This document shows positions 14,208 through 22,440 of a stretch of DNA of 29,601 bases, in pieces. A model generated the notes under the pieces. It searched no databases. It was not told where the DNA came from and saw nothing but the letters and a program-made list of their open reading frames with translations. Source of the stretch: DAMCAP01 sp964370205 (lineage in GTDB: Bacteria > Bacillota > Clostridia > Oscillospirales > Ruminococcaceae); assembly GCA_964370205.1 (NCBI GenBank), contig CAYJIK010000022.1, positions 1 to 29,601 on the forward strand, in the 5' to 3' direction. A program made the position numbers and the translations under genes. Each line of letters begins with the position of its first letter. The stretch's first letter is position 1.

Positions 14208-14625
14208 CTATATTCTTCCTGCCAGTATATTCAACAAGAGATACAAAGCGGCAACGCCCATGACTATCGCTGCTCCCGAGAATATTATCAAACCTCTGCG
14301 ATACCAATAATATTCGTCAAGATGGTCGGGGGACTTTTCTTCTACGTTGGACGCTTTGTACTGCCAAACTTGATATTCCAACCAAGCGGCGGCACCTGAC
14401 GTTATAGCAGAAAAAGTCGAAAGCAGTAAGAGGAAAAAAATGAGAAACGTCAAAAAAACGTACCATTGTCATGAAAAGTGCAAAGCTTAATACTGCTCCC
14501 CCGCCCATCATCGAGAGCAACACTTTAAACTTGTTATATTGCTTTTCAGCTTGCTTTCGTGCCTGCTCGATTCGCTCTTTGTAGCTTGAATTTGTTGTGT
14601 TGTTATTGTTATTAACGTTGTTCAT
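14208..14625 (-). pseudogene. Small multi-pass membrane protein, paralogue 1, split by a frameshift
   Basis: From ATG 14625 (AAAGGAG seven bases before) the frame encodes MNNVNNNNNTTNSSYKERIE and, in register with the neighbour at 13739, runs through MVRFFDVSHFFPLTAF. It then leaves homology and ends at 14317. The homologous remainder (AITSGAAAWLEYQVWQYK, VEEKSPDHLDEYYWYRRG) continues in the next frame to 14208. Comparison with the paralogue places the shift close to a run of five A at 14411-14415 (plus strand), consistent with one extra base. It could be a true pseudogene, a slipped homopolymer used as an on/off switch, or an assembly error. A promoter-like TTGTAT-17-TATTCT lies at 14701-14729. 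Confidence 0.75.
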
Positions 14626-14700
14626 GGTGTGCTCCTTTCGGTAGTAGTTGGGAAGTGGTTGTAATGTTGGAGGTGGACTTTTTTATATTTCTTTATTTAA

Positions 14701-14729
14701 AGAATAGCACATTTTAGCACAAAATACAA
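14701..14729 (-). promoter_or_regulatory. Candidate promoter of the small membrane-protein operon
   Basis: Minus strand TTGTAT (14724-14729), 17 bases, TATTCT (14701-14706), 75 bases before the first ATG of the three-gene run. Confidence 0.5.
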
Positions 14730-14830
14730 TTCTCATTATAGGCGAAATTTGGTGGTTTTTTGTGATGGTGAGGTGGTGGTGTTTGTTTAGGTGGTTCTGT
14801 GGAGTTTTTTGTGTTGTACCACCCATGGAC

Positions 14831-15047
14831 GGTAGCGAAAATAAGAACGTCGGGGAGTGGCCATGTCGGCTTGCGAGCCGACTAAGAAACAGCATTTTGC
14901 TCCGAAGAGCAAACTGCNNNNNNNNNNGGGCCCCGGGGCGGCGGCCCCCCAAAAAAAAAACCCGGTTTTGCCCCCAACCAAAAAACGGGTTTTTTTTGTG
15001 CCCTTTGGGCAGATGGCCATTCCCCGGACGTTCTTATTTTCGCTACC
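14831..15047. repeat. Cloverleaf element, copy 2 (interrupted by a gap)
   Basis: The outer stem GGTAGCGAAAATAAGAACGT (14831 onward), with GTGGCCAT, pairs with ATGGCCATTCCCC (15012-15024) and the ACGTTCTTATTTTCGCTACC end at 15028-15047. Inside are the hairpin GTCGGCT/AGCCGAC (14865-14882), a middle arm with TTTGCTC/GAGCAAA that is broken by the 10-N gap, and TGCCC/GGGCA (14999-15011). Homology with copy 3 extends left (14786-14830) and weakly right (to 15067, ACCACCT). The remainder of 14626-15152 shows no gene. Confidence 0.85.
14918..14927. other. Assembly gap (10 N) inside a hairpin
   Basis: Ten N in the middle arm of cloverleaf copy 2. The 60 bases to its right consist of long homopolymer-like runs (C, A and T tracts), so base calls there are suspect. 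Confidence 0.97.
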
Positions 15048-15074
15048 TACGGGTAGGAGCACCACCTACCTTCC

Positions 15075-15121
15075 CAAAAAACAACCCCCAAAGCAAGCAT
15101 CACGCCTACCTCGGGGGTTGT
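15075..15121 (-). terminator. Intrinsic terminator of the RND efflux operon
   Basis: Minus strand ACAACCCCC, a 23-nt loop, GGGGGTTGT and then TTTTT, 31 bases after the stop at 15153. Confidence 0.85.
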
Positions 15122-15152
15122 GTTAAAATACCAAATATACGCCGCAGTAGCG

Positions 15153-18100
15153 TTACTTCGCCGCCCTTGCAGCCTTCTTATCGGCACGCTTCTGACGTTT
15201 CGCCTGTTTGCGCTCACGTCGAGCGTCAGGGTCAAACATCATGTAGAAGGTGGGGATAAGCACCAGTGTCAATACAGTGGACACGGTAAGACCGCCTATA
15301 ACGGTATACGCAAGCCCCTGCATCATGGACACCGCACCGCCTATACCCATAGCCATCGGCACAAGCCCCACAATAGTGGTCAGCGACGACATCAATATCG
15401 GTCGTATACGCGCCCTACCTGCTTCTACAAGCGCATCAAAGGTGCTTAAACCGTCCGCTTTCACCATCTGCGCATGGTCGATAAGCACGATAGCGTTGTT
15501 AACAACTATACCGGCAAGCATGACCAGACCGAGTAATGATGTAACGCTGATGGAGTTGCCTGTCAGGTACAGCCCCATAAACGCTCCCGTAACCGAGAAC
15601 GGCACCGATATCATAACCACGAAGGAGAACCTAAGCGATTCAAACTGCACCGCCATAACAGCGAATACCAGATATACAGCAATAGCCATAGCTGTCAGGA
15701 TAGCGGTGAACTCTTCATACATCTGCGCCATATCATCGCCTTCGTACAAGCTTATGTCTGCAGGCAATTCTGACGAGTTTACCATATTCATAAGCTCGGT
15801 GGACAGTGTTGCGACGTTTGCATTCGGGTCGTGTGGGATAGCGGTTACCGTCACCACATATTCGCCGTCATTACGGCTGATGGTGGACGGCGATGACTCG
15901 TAGCTTATCTCTGCAAGGTCAGAGAGTGCCACCTGCATACCGGTCGGGGTGTCTATCATCATATCAAACAGGTCGTCCATGTCGGTGTACTTTTCCGCTT
16001 CGTACTCAACGATAACGTCGTACTCCGCTCCGTCCTGTATGAGTGTCATAGCTGTCGAACCCATTAGGCGCTGGGTCACAGCAGTGAGCACGGTGGACGG
16101 TGTCATACCAACAGAACCTGCGAGGATGGGGTCTACCTCAATTTTTGCACGAGGTGCGCCGTCGGACAGGTCATTGTATACTTCCTTGTAAAGCCCTGTC
16201 TGTTCCGCCTGTGCAATGATCTCTTGTGAGTAATCTTCCAGAGTCTCAAGCGACATACCCTGTAGCTGAAGCGACACATTACCACTGCCGCCCATCATAC
16301 CCATCATGTTGTCCGCTTGACTGGAGGATATCTTCACGTTGTCGATTGCAAGCGCTTTTTCCTCTATATCCACAGTAAACTCATTTATCTCGGGGAGGTA
16401 CTCCTCTTTAAGCGTTGCTGTAACAGTGGGGGAGGACGCTCCACCAAACATACTTGTGCCACCAACTGAAATTCTGTAGCTTTCCACTCGTTCATCTTCA
16501 GCTACGATGGCTTCAAGCTGTGTGACAATATCGTTTGCGTGTTCAAGGTCAAGCCCCAGCTTTGTTTCCGCTGTAAAGGTGACCTGTCCTGTAGCGTCCG
16601 CCGGCATAAGCTCCATCTCAAGCTGTGTGAACAGGAATAGTGAAAGTATCAGTGTCGCTATCGAGATTATAATCACTGATTTACGCTTGTTCAGCGCAAA
16701 CTTCAGCACTTTCGTGTAACCGTCACGCAGTCCGTTCATCATTTTAGCCGCAAAGCCATTTGTGCGCTCCCTCGGCTTTAGACGTACAAACAGTAGCGGT
16801 ACAAGCGTAAGCGCACTTAGCAGTGACGCTACAAGCGAGAACACGATCGTCATACAAACGTCCCAGAAAAGCTGTCCGGACATGCCGTCCATCAGCGCTA
16901 TAGGTAGGAACACGACGACAGTAGTAGCTGTTGACGCTACTATAGAGCCTGTGACCATGTTTGCGCCCTTTGCAACTGCGTCTGTGAAGCTAATTCGGTT
17001 ATCAATAGCGGCAAAACAGCTGTCCAGTACAACAATGGCGCTATCCACCATCATACCGATACCGACAACCAGTCCGCCCAGTGACATGAGGTTAATAGTC
17101 ATGTCAAAGAAGGACATTAAAACAAGTGCCGCAAATACTGAAAGTGGCATGGAAAGCCCAACAATAAACGAGGACTTCCACTCGCCGAAGAAGAAGAACA
17201 ATACAAAAACCGCTATCGCAAGACCTGTTACAAGTGCGTCAAACACCGACATGATATTGTCCATGATAAGCTCGCCACTGTCCGACGTTACACTGATGTG
17301 CAGACCTGCGCCGGAATTGTTTATCTCGTCCACAAGGGTTGCTATCTGCTCAGTTATGGCGACAGTATTACCTGTCTGCTCCTTTGTAACACTGATACCT
17401 ACGGTGGACACGCCGTCCGTTCTACTGAAGGAGGTTACCTCCTCCGCTTTCATGTCAATGGCGGATACGTCTGATACATATATTATGTCGCCTGTCTTGA
17501 GCGTTATCGGGATGTCGCCCAGTTCATAGTAGTTACTGTACTCTTTACTGCCCACTATGCTCAGGCTTGTGTCCCCTCTGTCCAGTCCACCGACAGTACG
17601 CTCATATTCGGCGGTAGCTATAGCACTTGCCACCGACTGCATGGTAAGGCCGTACTGGGAAAGCTTATTCTCGTCAAGTGTTATGCTGACATAGTTGCTG
17701 TCCGCACCTACAATGGCAACGTCCGCAACCCCTGGTATACGCTCAATACCCGTAACAAGATTTTCCTCTATGTACGATATCATACGAGCGTCACCGCTTG
17801 TCTCGATGGACAGCGACATTATACTACTGTTCATCAGTGAAGCGTCCATAGCGAAAATCAGCGGGTCAAATGCACCGTCCGGCAGTCTAAGCATTGATAT
17901 AGCCGCCGTTACATCGTTTGTACGCTTGTCTATGTCTGTTTCAAAGTCAAACTCAAGCATAACCATTGACATTCCATCGCTTGACGTGGACGATATGTTC
18001 ACCACGTCAGCAATGGTCATAAGGCTGGACTCGATAGGCTGTGACACCATCTCGTCAATTTCGTCGGGGGAAGCGTTTGGATAGTTTGTGATTACCATAA

Positions 18101-18236
18101 GCATCGGCATGCTTATGCTGGGGGTGGATTCAAGCGGCATTGCGAATATCGACGTTATACCAAACGCAATAAGCGAAACCACCGCAATAAGCACCGTAAC
18201 AGGGCGCTTTATAGAAAAATTAGGCAACGAAAACAT
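15153..18236 (-). CDS. RND-type efflux pump permease (HAE1/SwrC-like)
   Basis: The 1027-residue length and the two-fold repeat of one helix, a large extracytoplasmic domain and five helices fit the AcrB/SwrC superfamily of proton-driven exporters. The start MFSLPNFSIKRPVTVLIAVV is typical of Gram-positive members, as is the TM4 motif GIGMMVDSAIVVLD (about residue 397) with its proton-relay Asp; TM10 carries LAGIVVNNAIVLID (about 912). Very basic C-terminal residues (RRERKQAKRQKRADKKA) follow the last helix. ATG at 18236 follows GGAG. The gene lies 43 nt behind the membrane-fusion lipoprotein and downstream of a two-component system, so it is probably the transport component of a regulated efflux operon. 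Substrate (antibiotic, lipopeptide, bile acid or metal) cannot be told from the sequence. No outer-membrane channel gene is present. Confidence 0.92.
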   Translation of the reverse strand: MFSLPNFSIKRPVTVLIAVVSLIAFGITSIFAMPLESTPSISMPMLMVITNYPNASPDEIDEMVSQPIESSLMTIADVVNISSTSSDGMSMVMLEFDFETDIDKRTNDVTAAISMLRLPDGAFDPLIFAMDASLMNSSIMSLSIETSGDARMISYIEENLVTGIERIPGVADVAIVGADSNYVSITLDENKLSQYGLTMQSVASAIATAEYERTVGGLDRGDTSLSIVGSKEYSNYYELGDIPITLKTGDIIYVSDVSAIDMKAEEVTSFSRTDGVSTVGISVTKEQTGNTVAITEQIATLVDEINNSGAGLHISVTSDSGELIMDNIMSVFDALVTGLAIAVFVLFFFFGEWKSSFIVGLSMPLSVFAALVLMSFFDMTINLMSLGGLVVGIGMMVDSAIVVLDSCFAAIDNRISFTDAVAKGANMVTGSIVASTATTVVVFLPIALMDGMSGQLFWDVCMTIVFSLVASLLSALTLVPLLFVRLKPRERTNGFAAKMMNGLRDGYTKVLKFALNKRKSVIIISIATLILSLFLFTQLEMELMPADATGQVTFTAETKLGLDLEHANDIVTQLEAIVAEDERVESYRISVGGTSMFGGASSPTVTATLKEEYLPEINEFTVDIEEKALAIDNVKISSSQADNMMGMMGGSGNVSLQLQGMSLETLEDYSQEIIAQAEQTGLYKEVYNDLSDGAPRAKIEVDPILAGSVGMTPSTVLTAVTQRLMGSTAMTLIQDGAEYDVIVEYEAEKYTDMDDLFDMMIDTPTGMQVALSDLAEISYESSPSTISRNDGEYVVTVTAIPHDPNANVATLSTELMNMVNSSELPADISLYEGDDMAQMYEEFTAILTAMAIAVYLVFAVMAVQFESLRFSFVVMISVPFSVTGAFMGLYLTGNSISVTSLLGLVMLAGIVVNNAIVLIDHAQMVKADGLSTFDALVEAGRARIRPILMSSLTTIVGLVPMAMGIGGAVSMMQGLAYTVIGGLTVSTVLTLVLIPTFYMMFDPDARRERKQAKRQKRADKKAARAAK

Positions 18237-18279
18237 GTTAACTCTCCACTATCTGTTTTTTGTCGGTTTGAACTGTCCG

Positions 18280-19830
18280 CTATGCTCCTGTGCGTAGCAC
18301 TACCTCGGAACCGTCTTCAAGCTCGGGGTGCCATGTGGTGATAAGCCTGTCGCCTACCTGTACTCCCTCGAGTACTACAACATCTTCGTTCGTGGACACG
18401 TCAGTGACGATGTCCTTTCTCACAGCAAAACCGTTTTCATAAATATACACAAACGCTTGGTTTTCATCGTAGTATACACTGTCAAGCGGTATGATGACGG
18501 TGTTCTGTAGGTTATAGGTGGGGACACGGACCTTTACTGTCGTGCCGGAGAAAGAAGTGGGGAGCGGGTCAACTGTTTCCGCTTTCATTGCGAAAAGTCC
18601 TGTGCCTTGTGTCGACTGTGTCGCCATCTCAACGATGGTAGCGGCGTAGTCTTCGCCGTTATACACAACCACAACCTCATCGCCTATATCAAGTGTTTCA
18701 GCCGTGTGTGCCGCTAGGCTGAACGCCACAAGCTGTGTACCTTCCTGCTTTATGACATATGCAGGTGCCTGCTGGCTTGCCATGCCGGACACGCTCACGT
18801 TCTTAACGGTGATAGTGCCGGATACAGGGGCGGTGACTGTCGCTTTAGCTAGGTTCTCAAGTGCATTGTTGTAGGAAATGCGTGCCATCTCAAGCGAGTT
18901 TTCCAGTGTGCCGTTCTTTTCTTCGCTACCTACGTTCAGTTCGTAGGAAATACGTGCATCTTCAAGGTTTTCGTATGCTTTATCCTTCTGATCTTCGAGT
19001 GCGTCCAGTGTGTCGTCGTAGTTATCGCTAAGTTGGTTGTAGACGTTGTTAAGTGCGTCATACTGCGCCTTAGCGGCGGCTACCTGCCCCTGTAGTGCGG
19101 AAACTGTCGGGTCATTCGACTGGGACATNNNNNNNNNNNNNNNNNNNNNNNNNNNNNNNNNNNNNNNNNNNNNNNNNNNNNNNNNNNNNNNNNNNNNNNN
19201 NNNNNNNNNNNNNNNNNNNNNNNNNNNNGCCGCTTGTAGCTTTGCAATCTCCGCTTGCTCTTCGGGGGTGAGCTGCATTGCGGCGGTCAGTGCGTCTTGA
19301 GCGTCCTCGTAGGCACGCTGTGCGTCACGCATATCATAGTAGGCGTCGTCCACCTGGCCGTCTATGTCATTGTAGGCATCTCGAGCGCTTTCGTATGCGT
19401 CCTCGCTCATATCTAGGCTATTCTCTGCCCCCATTGTGCCGGACTGGTTGCTGTTGAGTGCGTTATTGTAGGACAATGTCGCCGACTGTAGCGACTTCTC
19501 CAGCGCTTCTGTGTCGATGGAGAACAGCACGTCTCCCGCCTCGACATACTCGCCGACGTTAAAGTTCGCCGTCACTACTTCACCTGCAATGTCGGTGTAG
19601 ACATTTATCAGTGATTTCGCTTCTATCTTGCCAACAAACTCCGATTCTTTCACAAAGTCAGAACTCTCCGCCGTGTGGGTGTTGACCGATATGACATTGT
19701 TGTCAGCAGGCATATCGTCCATTGCCGACACAGTTGTGGTAGGCACTGCAGGCGCACACGCCGCCATACTCACCACCACTACCATAGCAAGACCTGCCGA
19801 AAGAAATCTTTGCACCGAAAACCTTTTCAT
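18280..19830 (-). CDS. RND efflux membrane-fusion protein, predicted lipoprotein (contains an assembly gap)
   Basis: An N-terminal signal ends in a lipobox-like SMAAC (Cys25), so the protein is probably lipid-anchored on the outside of the membrane. A biotinyl-lipoyl-like half follows (VYTDIAGEVVTANFNVGEYV, EAGDVLFSIDTEALEKSL), then a long coiled-coil hairpin interrupted by a 100-N gap, the returning lipoyl half (KATVTAPVSGTITVKNVSVS), a beta-barrel region and a C-terminal end VQVGDRLITTWHPELEDGSEVV. This is the HlyD/AcrA-type adaptor layout. ATG at 19830 follows AGGAGAG. It precedes the permease gene and shares its transcript. The two sides of the gap agree with a single gene, but the true length is unknown. 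Confidence 0.88.
   Translation of the reverse strand: MKRFSVQRFLSAGLAMVVVVSMAACAPAVPTTTVSAMDDMPADNNVISVNTHTAESSDFVKESEFVGKIEAKSLINVYTDIAGEVVTANFNVGEYVEAGDVLFSIDTEALEKSLQSATLSYNNALNSNQSGTMGAENSLDMSEDAYESARDAYNDIDGQVDDAYYDMRDAQRAYEDAQDALTAAMQLTPEEQAEIAKLQAXXXXXXXXXXXXXXXXXXXXXXXXXXXXXXXXXXMSQSNDPTVSALQGQVAAAKAQYDALNNVYNQLSDNYDDTLDALEDQKDKAYENLEDARISYELNVGSEEKNGTLENSLEMARISYNNALENLAKATVTAPVSGTITVKNVSVSGMASQQAPAYVIKQEGTQLVAFSLAAHTAETLDIGDEVVVVYNGEDYAATIVEMATQSTQGTGLFAMKAETVDPLPTSFSGTTVKVRVPTYNLQNTVIIPLDSVYYDENQAFVYIYENGFAVRKDIVTDVSTNEDVVVLEGVQVGDRLITTWHPELEDGSEVVLRTGA
19129..19228. other. Assembly gap (100 N)
   Basis: Exactly 100 N within the coiled-coil part of the membrane-fusion protein gene. 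The gap size is a placeholder. Confidence 0.99.
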
Positions 19831-19886
19831 GAATTAACTCTCCTGTAACTGTATTATTTATTGTTAGTGCTAAGGCGCTGTTTGAA

Positions 19887-19916
19887 ATCATAAGGCTATC
19901 TCAAAACACGCTGTCA
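19887..19916 (-). promoter_or_regulatory. Candidate promoter of the RND efflux operon
   Basis: Minus strand TGACAG (19911-19916), 18 bases, TATGAT (19887-19892), about 56 bases before the ATG at 19830. The match is moderate. It lies downstream of the ATAAAC repeat block, as expected for an activated promoter. Confidence 0.4.
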
Positions 19917-19946
19917 CACAGTTTGAACTGCCTTCTTTTCCGAATA

Positions 19947-19976
19947 ATAAACCGCAAAAATAAACTTAGCATAAAC
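19947..19976. promoter_or_regulatory. Candidate response-regulator operator at the RND operon (three ATAAAC repeats)
   Basis: ATAAAC occurs at 19947, 19960 and 19971 (spacing 13 and 11), about 30 bp upstream of the candidate -35 of the efflux operon. The same hexamer in the same orientation is repeated four times in the response regulator promoter (21864-21903). Direct repeats near one helical turn apart are typical of OmpR/PhoB-family sites. Confidence 0.55.
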
Positions 19977-20054
19977 TAGCGCCGATAGTACACAAACGTT
20001 TTTTAAAGTAAATGTAAACAATCTATAAAGGCTAATTGCTTACTGTCATATCAT

Positions 20055-20086
20055 GGATAATACACTATTCTATACTGTATTATTCC
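20055..20086. promoter_or_regulatory. Imperfect 32-bp palindrome between the kinase gene and the efflux operon
   Basis: GGATAATACACTATTC (20055-20070) and TATACTGTATTATTCC (20071-20086) form an almost perfect AT-rich dyad 44 bases after the kinase stop. It could be a repressor site or a weak transcript end. No T-tract follows on the minus strand. Confidence 0.4.
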
Positions 20087-20129
20087 TCGAAAAAAGCGAA
20101 AAATGTTTGACGGGTTAGAATGGTAACGT

Positions 20130-21167
20130 CTACCGCTTTAGTTTAAACTCGAATGTCACTCTTCCGTCTGTGTTGTCCTTGAGCGTCAGTTTACCGCCAT
20201 GTAAATCTATTATCTGCCGTGCTATACTAAGCCCCAGCCCGTTACCGGATATCGAACGTGACCGCTCTGACTGGAAGAATTTGTCGAATATATGCTCTGC
20301 GTCCTCTGCCTCAATCGCTTCACCTGTGTTCGTGATAGAAAAGGTAACATTCCCCTTAGTCTCTTCAAGTCGTATTGTTACGCTGCCGAATTTTGGGGAA
20401 AACTTTATAGCGTTGTCGAGGAGGTTTATAAACACTTGCTTTAACAGCTCCTTGTTGCCGTTAACCTCTGCACGCTCCTGTACCGCAAAGACAAGGTCAA
20501 GCTGTTTTTCCTCTATCTTAGCGTTTAGCATACCCACTACTTGGCGTAGCTGTTCGACAATGTCAAAGTCCGCTGTGTCGGTAAGGGTGACTGTGTGTTC
20601 CAGTTTTGATAGGTTTAGCACGCTTGTGGAAAGCTCGGATAGGCGCTCGCTTTCCTCTATGATGATATCGAGGTACTCGCCACGCTCCTGGGGGGTTAGC
20701 GTGTCGTTCTTTAAGATGTTTGCAAAGCCTTTTATGGACACTATCGGCGTTTTGAACTCGTGGGAAAACGTGTTTATAAAGTCGCTCTTTAGTAGTTCCA
20801 CCCTGCCAAGCTCCTCCGCCATCTTGTTAAAGCTATCGACGAAGTTGTTTTTAGTTTTAGGTAGCCTACTCGTTAAACGCACACTGTAGTCACCCTTCGC
20901 AACACTGTCAATAGCTTCAATAGTAACCTCCATTTGCTTCATGACAGTTCGAGCGACAATAAACGATATCAACAGGCCGGCTCCAAGGCTGATACCGAAC
21001 GGAGGCATCATGGAAAACCTGTGAACCTCGTCAGTTGTGTAGCCAAAGTGCCGCAAGCACAACATACTTATACCAACCACAATCATTTGTATAAGTAATG
21101 AAACAACGGTAATGAATATAGTGAGTCGCATTGTCCTGCCGATACCGCCGTGTTTCATCTTATTCAC
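20130..21167 (-). CDS. Sensor histidine kinase
   Basis: The 345-residue membrane kinase has two helices (about 14-37 and 53-74) enclosing only a short external loop, then a HAMP linker (VTIEAIDSVAKGDYSVRL), a HisKA domain with FSHEFKTPIVSIKGFAN (phospho-acceptor His136) and a HATPase_c domain with NLLDNAIKFS (Asn252) and SGNGLGLSIA. The G1 box reads ITNTGEAI rather than the common DxGxG, a variant I recall from some other kinases. The small extracellular loop suggests sensing of membrane or intramembrane signals, as in kinases that respond to envelope-active compounds. It overlaps the response regulator gene by 8 nt, and the RND efflux operon follows 300 nt downstream in the same direction. 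This suggests it controls efflux through its partner. Confidence 0.92.
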   Translation of the reverse strand: MNKMKHGGIGRTMRLTIFITVVSLLIQMIVVGISMLCLRHFGYTTDEVHRFSMMPPFGISLGAGLLISFIVARTVMKQMEVTIEAIDSVAKGDYSVRLTSRLPKTKNNFVDSFNKMAEELGRVELLKSDFINTFSHEFKTPIVSIKGFANILKNDTLTPQERGEYLDIIIEESERLSELSTSVLNLSKLEHTVTLTDTADFDIVEQLRQVVGMLNAKIEEKQLDLVFAVQERAEVNGNKELLKQVFINLLDNAIKFSPKFGSVTIRLEETKGNVTFSITNTGEAIEAEDAEHIFDKFFQSERSRSISGNGLGLSIARQIIDLHGGKLTLKDNTDGRVTFEFKLKR

Positions 21168-21840
21168 TGTATATCACCGCCTTGTACCCCACGCCACGCA
21201 CCGCTACGATGTCAAAGTAGCGGTTCTCGGCAAAACGCTTGCGTATACGGTTTATATGGACATTCACAGTCATATCGGTGGTTTCACTCTCCATTCCCCA
21301 GATTTCGTCCATCAATTGCAGGCGTGTGAACACTCTGTTCGGGGAGGACAGCAGTTTATAGAGTAGGTAAAACTCTTTCTGCGGCATTACCTGCGAGTTC
21401 CCTTTCTCACCGTGGACAGTCAGAGCGTCATACTCAAGGGTGTACCGCCCCACAGTTATTCTGCGCTCGTTTGCAATCTGTGACCGCCTAAGCAGTGCTT
21501 TGATCCGCAGTAACAATTCATCCTCGTTTACAGGCTTCACCATATAGTCGTCAGTGCCGACTATAAAACCTTTGCAACGCTCCTCGGGAAGTTGCTTTGC
21601 GGTCACCATAATAATAGGTGTGGTGTTGCCGCAATCCCTGAGTTGCTCGGTGAAGGTGTAACCATCCATCTGCGGCATCATAATGTCAAGCACGATGAGG
21701 TCGATATGCTTGCTGTCTGTTATCTCGAGAGCCTCGATACCGTTTGTGGCGGTGAACACGTTATAACCGGCGGTGGATATAACGATTTTCATTAGTTTTA
21801 GTATGTTTTTGTCGTCTTCAACAACCAGTATGTTAAACAC
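21160..21840 (-). CDS. OmpR/PhoB-family response regulator
   Basis: The 226-residue protein has a receiver domain with acidic pocket VVEDD, phospho-acceptor Asp52 (LIVLDIMMPQMDG), Thr80 and Lys102 (DDYMVKPVNE). The C-terminal winged-helix DNA-binding domain has PQKEFYLLYKLLSSPNRVFT and VNVHINRIRKRF. The start is GTG at 21840 behind GAGGAAG. Its stop overlaps the kinase start, indicating translational coupling. The promoter carries four direct repeats likely to be its own binding sites, and the efflux operon promoter carries three. Autoregulation plus control of the RND pump is inferred from these shared repeats. Confidence 0.93.
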   Translation of the reverse strand: MFNILVVEDDKNILKLMKIVISTAGYNVFTATNGIEALEITDSKHIDLIVLDIMMPQMDGYTFTEQLRDCGNTTPIIMVTAKQLPEERCKGFIVGTDDYMVKPVNEDELLLRIKALLRRSQIANERRITVGRYTLEYDALTVHGEKGNSQVMPQKEFYLLYKLLSSPNRVFTRLQLMDEIWGMESETTDMTVNVHINRIRKRFAENRYFDIVAVRGVGYKAVIYSE

Positions 21841-21863
21841 TATGCTTCCTCACTTTTCTAAGT

Positions 21864-21903
21864 ATAAACTGATTATAAACAAGATTATAAACTTTAAATA
21901 AAC
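21864..21903. promoter_or_regulatory. Four ATAAAC direct repeats over the response regulator promoter
   Basis: ATAAAC (GTTTAT on the transcribed strand) at 21864, 21875, 21887 and 21898, spacing 11, 12 and 11. One lies in the -35/-10 spacer, one overlaps the -10 and two lie just downstream, an arrangement compatible with autorepression or with tight autogenous control. Confidence 0.65.
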
Positions 21904-21912
21904 TTTTGTAAA
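21884..21912 (-). promoter_or_regulatory. Sigma-A-type promoter of the two-component operon
   Basis: Minus strand TTTACA (21907-21912), 17 bases, TATAAT (21884-21889), about 44 bases before the GTG start at 21840. It is covered by the ATAAAC repeats. Confidence 0.8.
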
Positions 21913-21975
21913 GTGGGGGAAGCTATTCATTTAGGTAGTGCCCTATGGATTTTTCATGTTATACCACCGCCGGAC

Positions 21976-22135
21976 GGTAGCGAAAATAAGAACGTCCTAA
22001 CGCAGTTGTACAGTAGGCCACCTGCCCAAGGGGCAGAAACGAACAGAGCTTCAGCCTTTGGGGCTGAAACTCTGTTCGTTAGTCGGTGCTCAGCACCGAC
22101 ATGGCCACTGTTCCGACGTTCTTATTTTCGCTACC
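21976..22135. repeat. Cloverleaf element, copy 3 (reverse orientation)
   Basis: Outer ends are GGTAGCGAAAATAAGAACGT and its complement ending CGCTACC. Inner hairpins in order: CTGCCC/GGGCAG (22022-22036), a long middle arm AACGAACAGAG..TTCAGCC paired with GGCTGAA..CTCTGTTCGTT (22039-22080), and GTCGGTGC/GCACCGAC (22082-22100). The order is reversed relative to copies 2 and 4. Homology to copy 2 extends left to 21930. It lies between the divergent promoters of the response regulator and the sortase; 22157-22380 holds nothing else recognisable. Confidence 0.88.
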
Positions 22136-22380
22136 TCCAAGTCTGAGAAACCACCTGCAGACACAGCAAAAACTCCCACCTAAGACACCAAAACCCGAAA
22201 TGTTTGGTGCTTCCTCACGTCCTTCCCGACCGGCATAGAAACAGAAAAAACTGTTTGTCCCTCACCTGATTACTATTTTCTATGCTCAAATTTCAAGCTT
22301 GCAACAAAACGATAAATATTTGACACATAGATATTGCACGATATTATCCTGACCACATTTCTTAAAATTCTCTTAAACAC

Positions 22381-22409
22381 TTGCTTAATTTAAGTAGTTG
22401 GGGTATAAT
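22381..22409 (+). promoter_or_regulatory. Sigma-A-type promoter of the sortase gene
   Basis: TTGCTT (22381-22386), 17 bases, TATAAT (22404-22409), followed by AGGAAAGGG just before the ATG at 22441. Confidence 0.82.
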
Positions 22410-22440
22410 AACAAAAACTATCAGATAGGAAAGGGTTTTT

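Noticed and set aside
16762..17529. Long open frames on the plus strand opposite the RND permease (also 15250-15903, 17695-18084)
   Set aside because: They are antisense shadows of a clear 1027-residue transporter and have Ser/Thr/Ile-rich, unlikely compositions without ribosome binding sites.
20170..20889. 239-codon open frame opposite the histidine kinase
   Set aside because: Antisense to a complete kinase with all boxes; no homology recognised.
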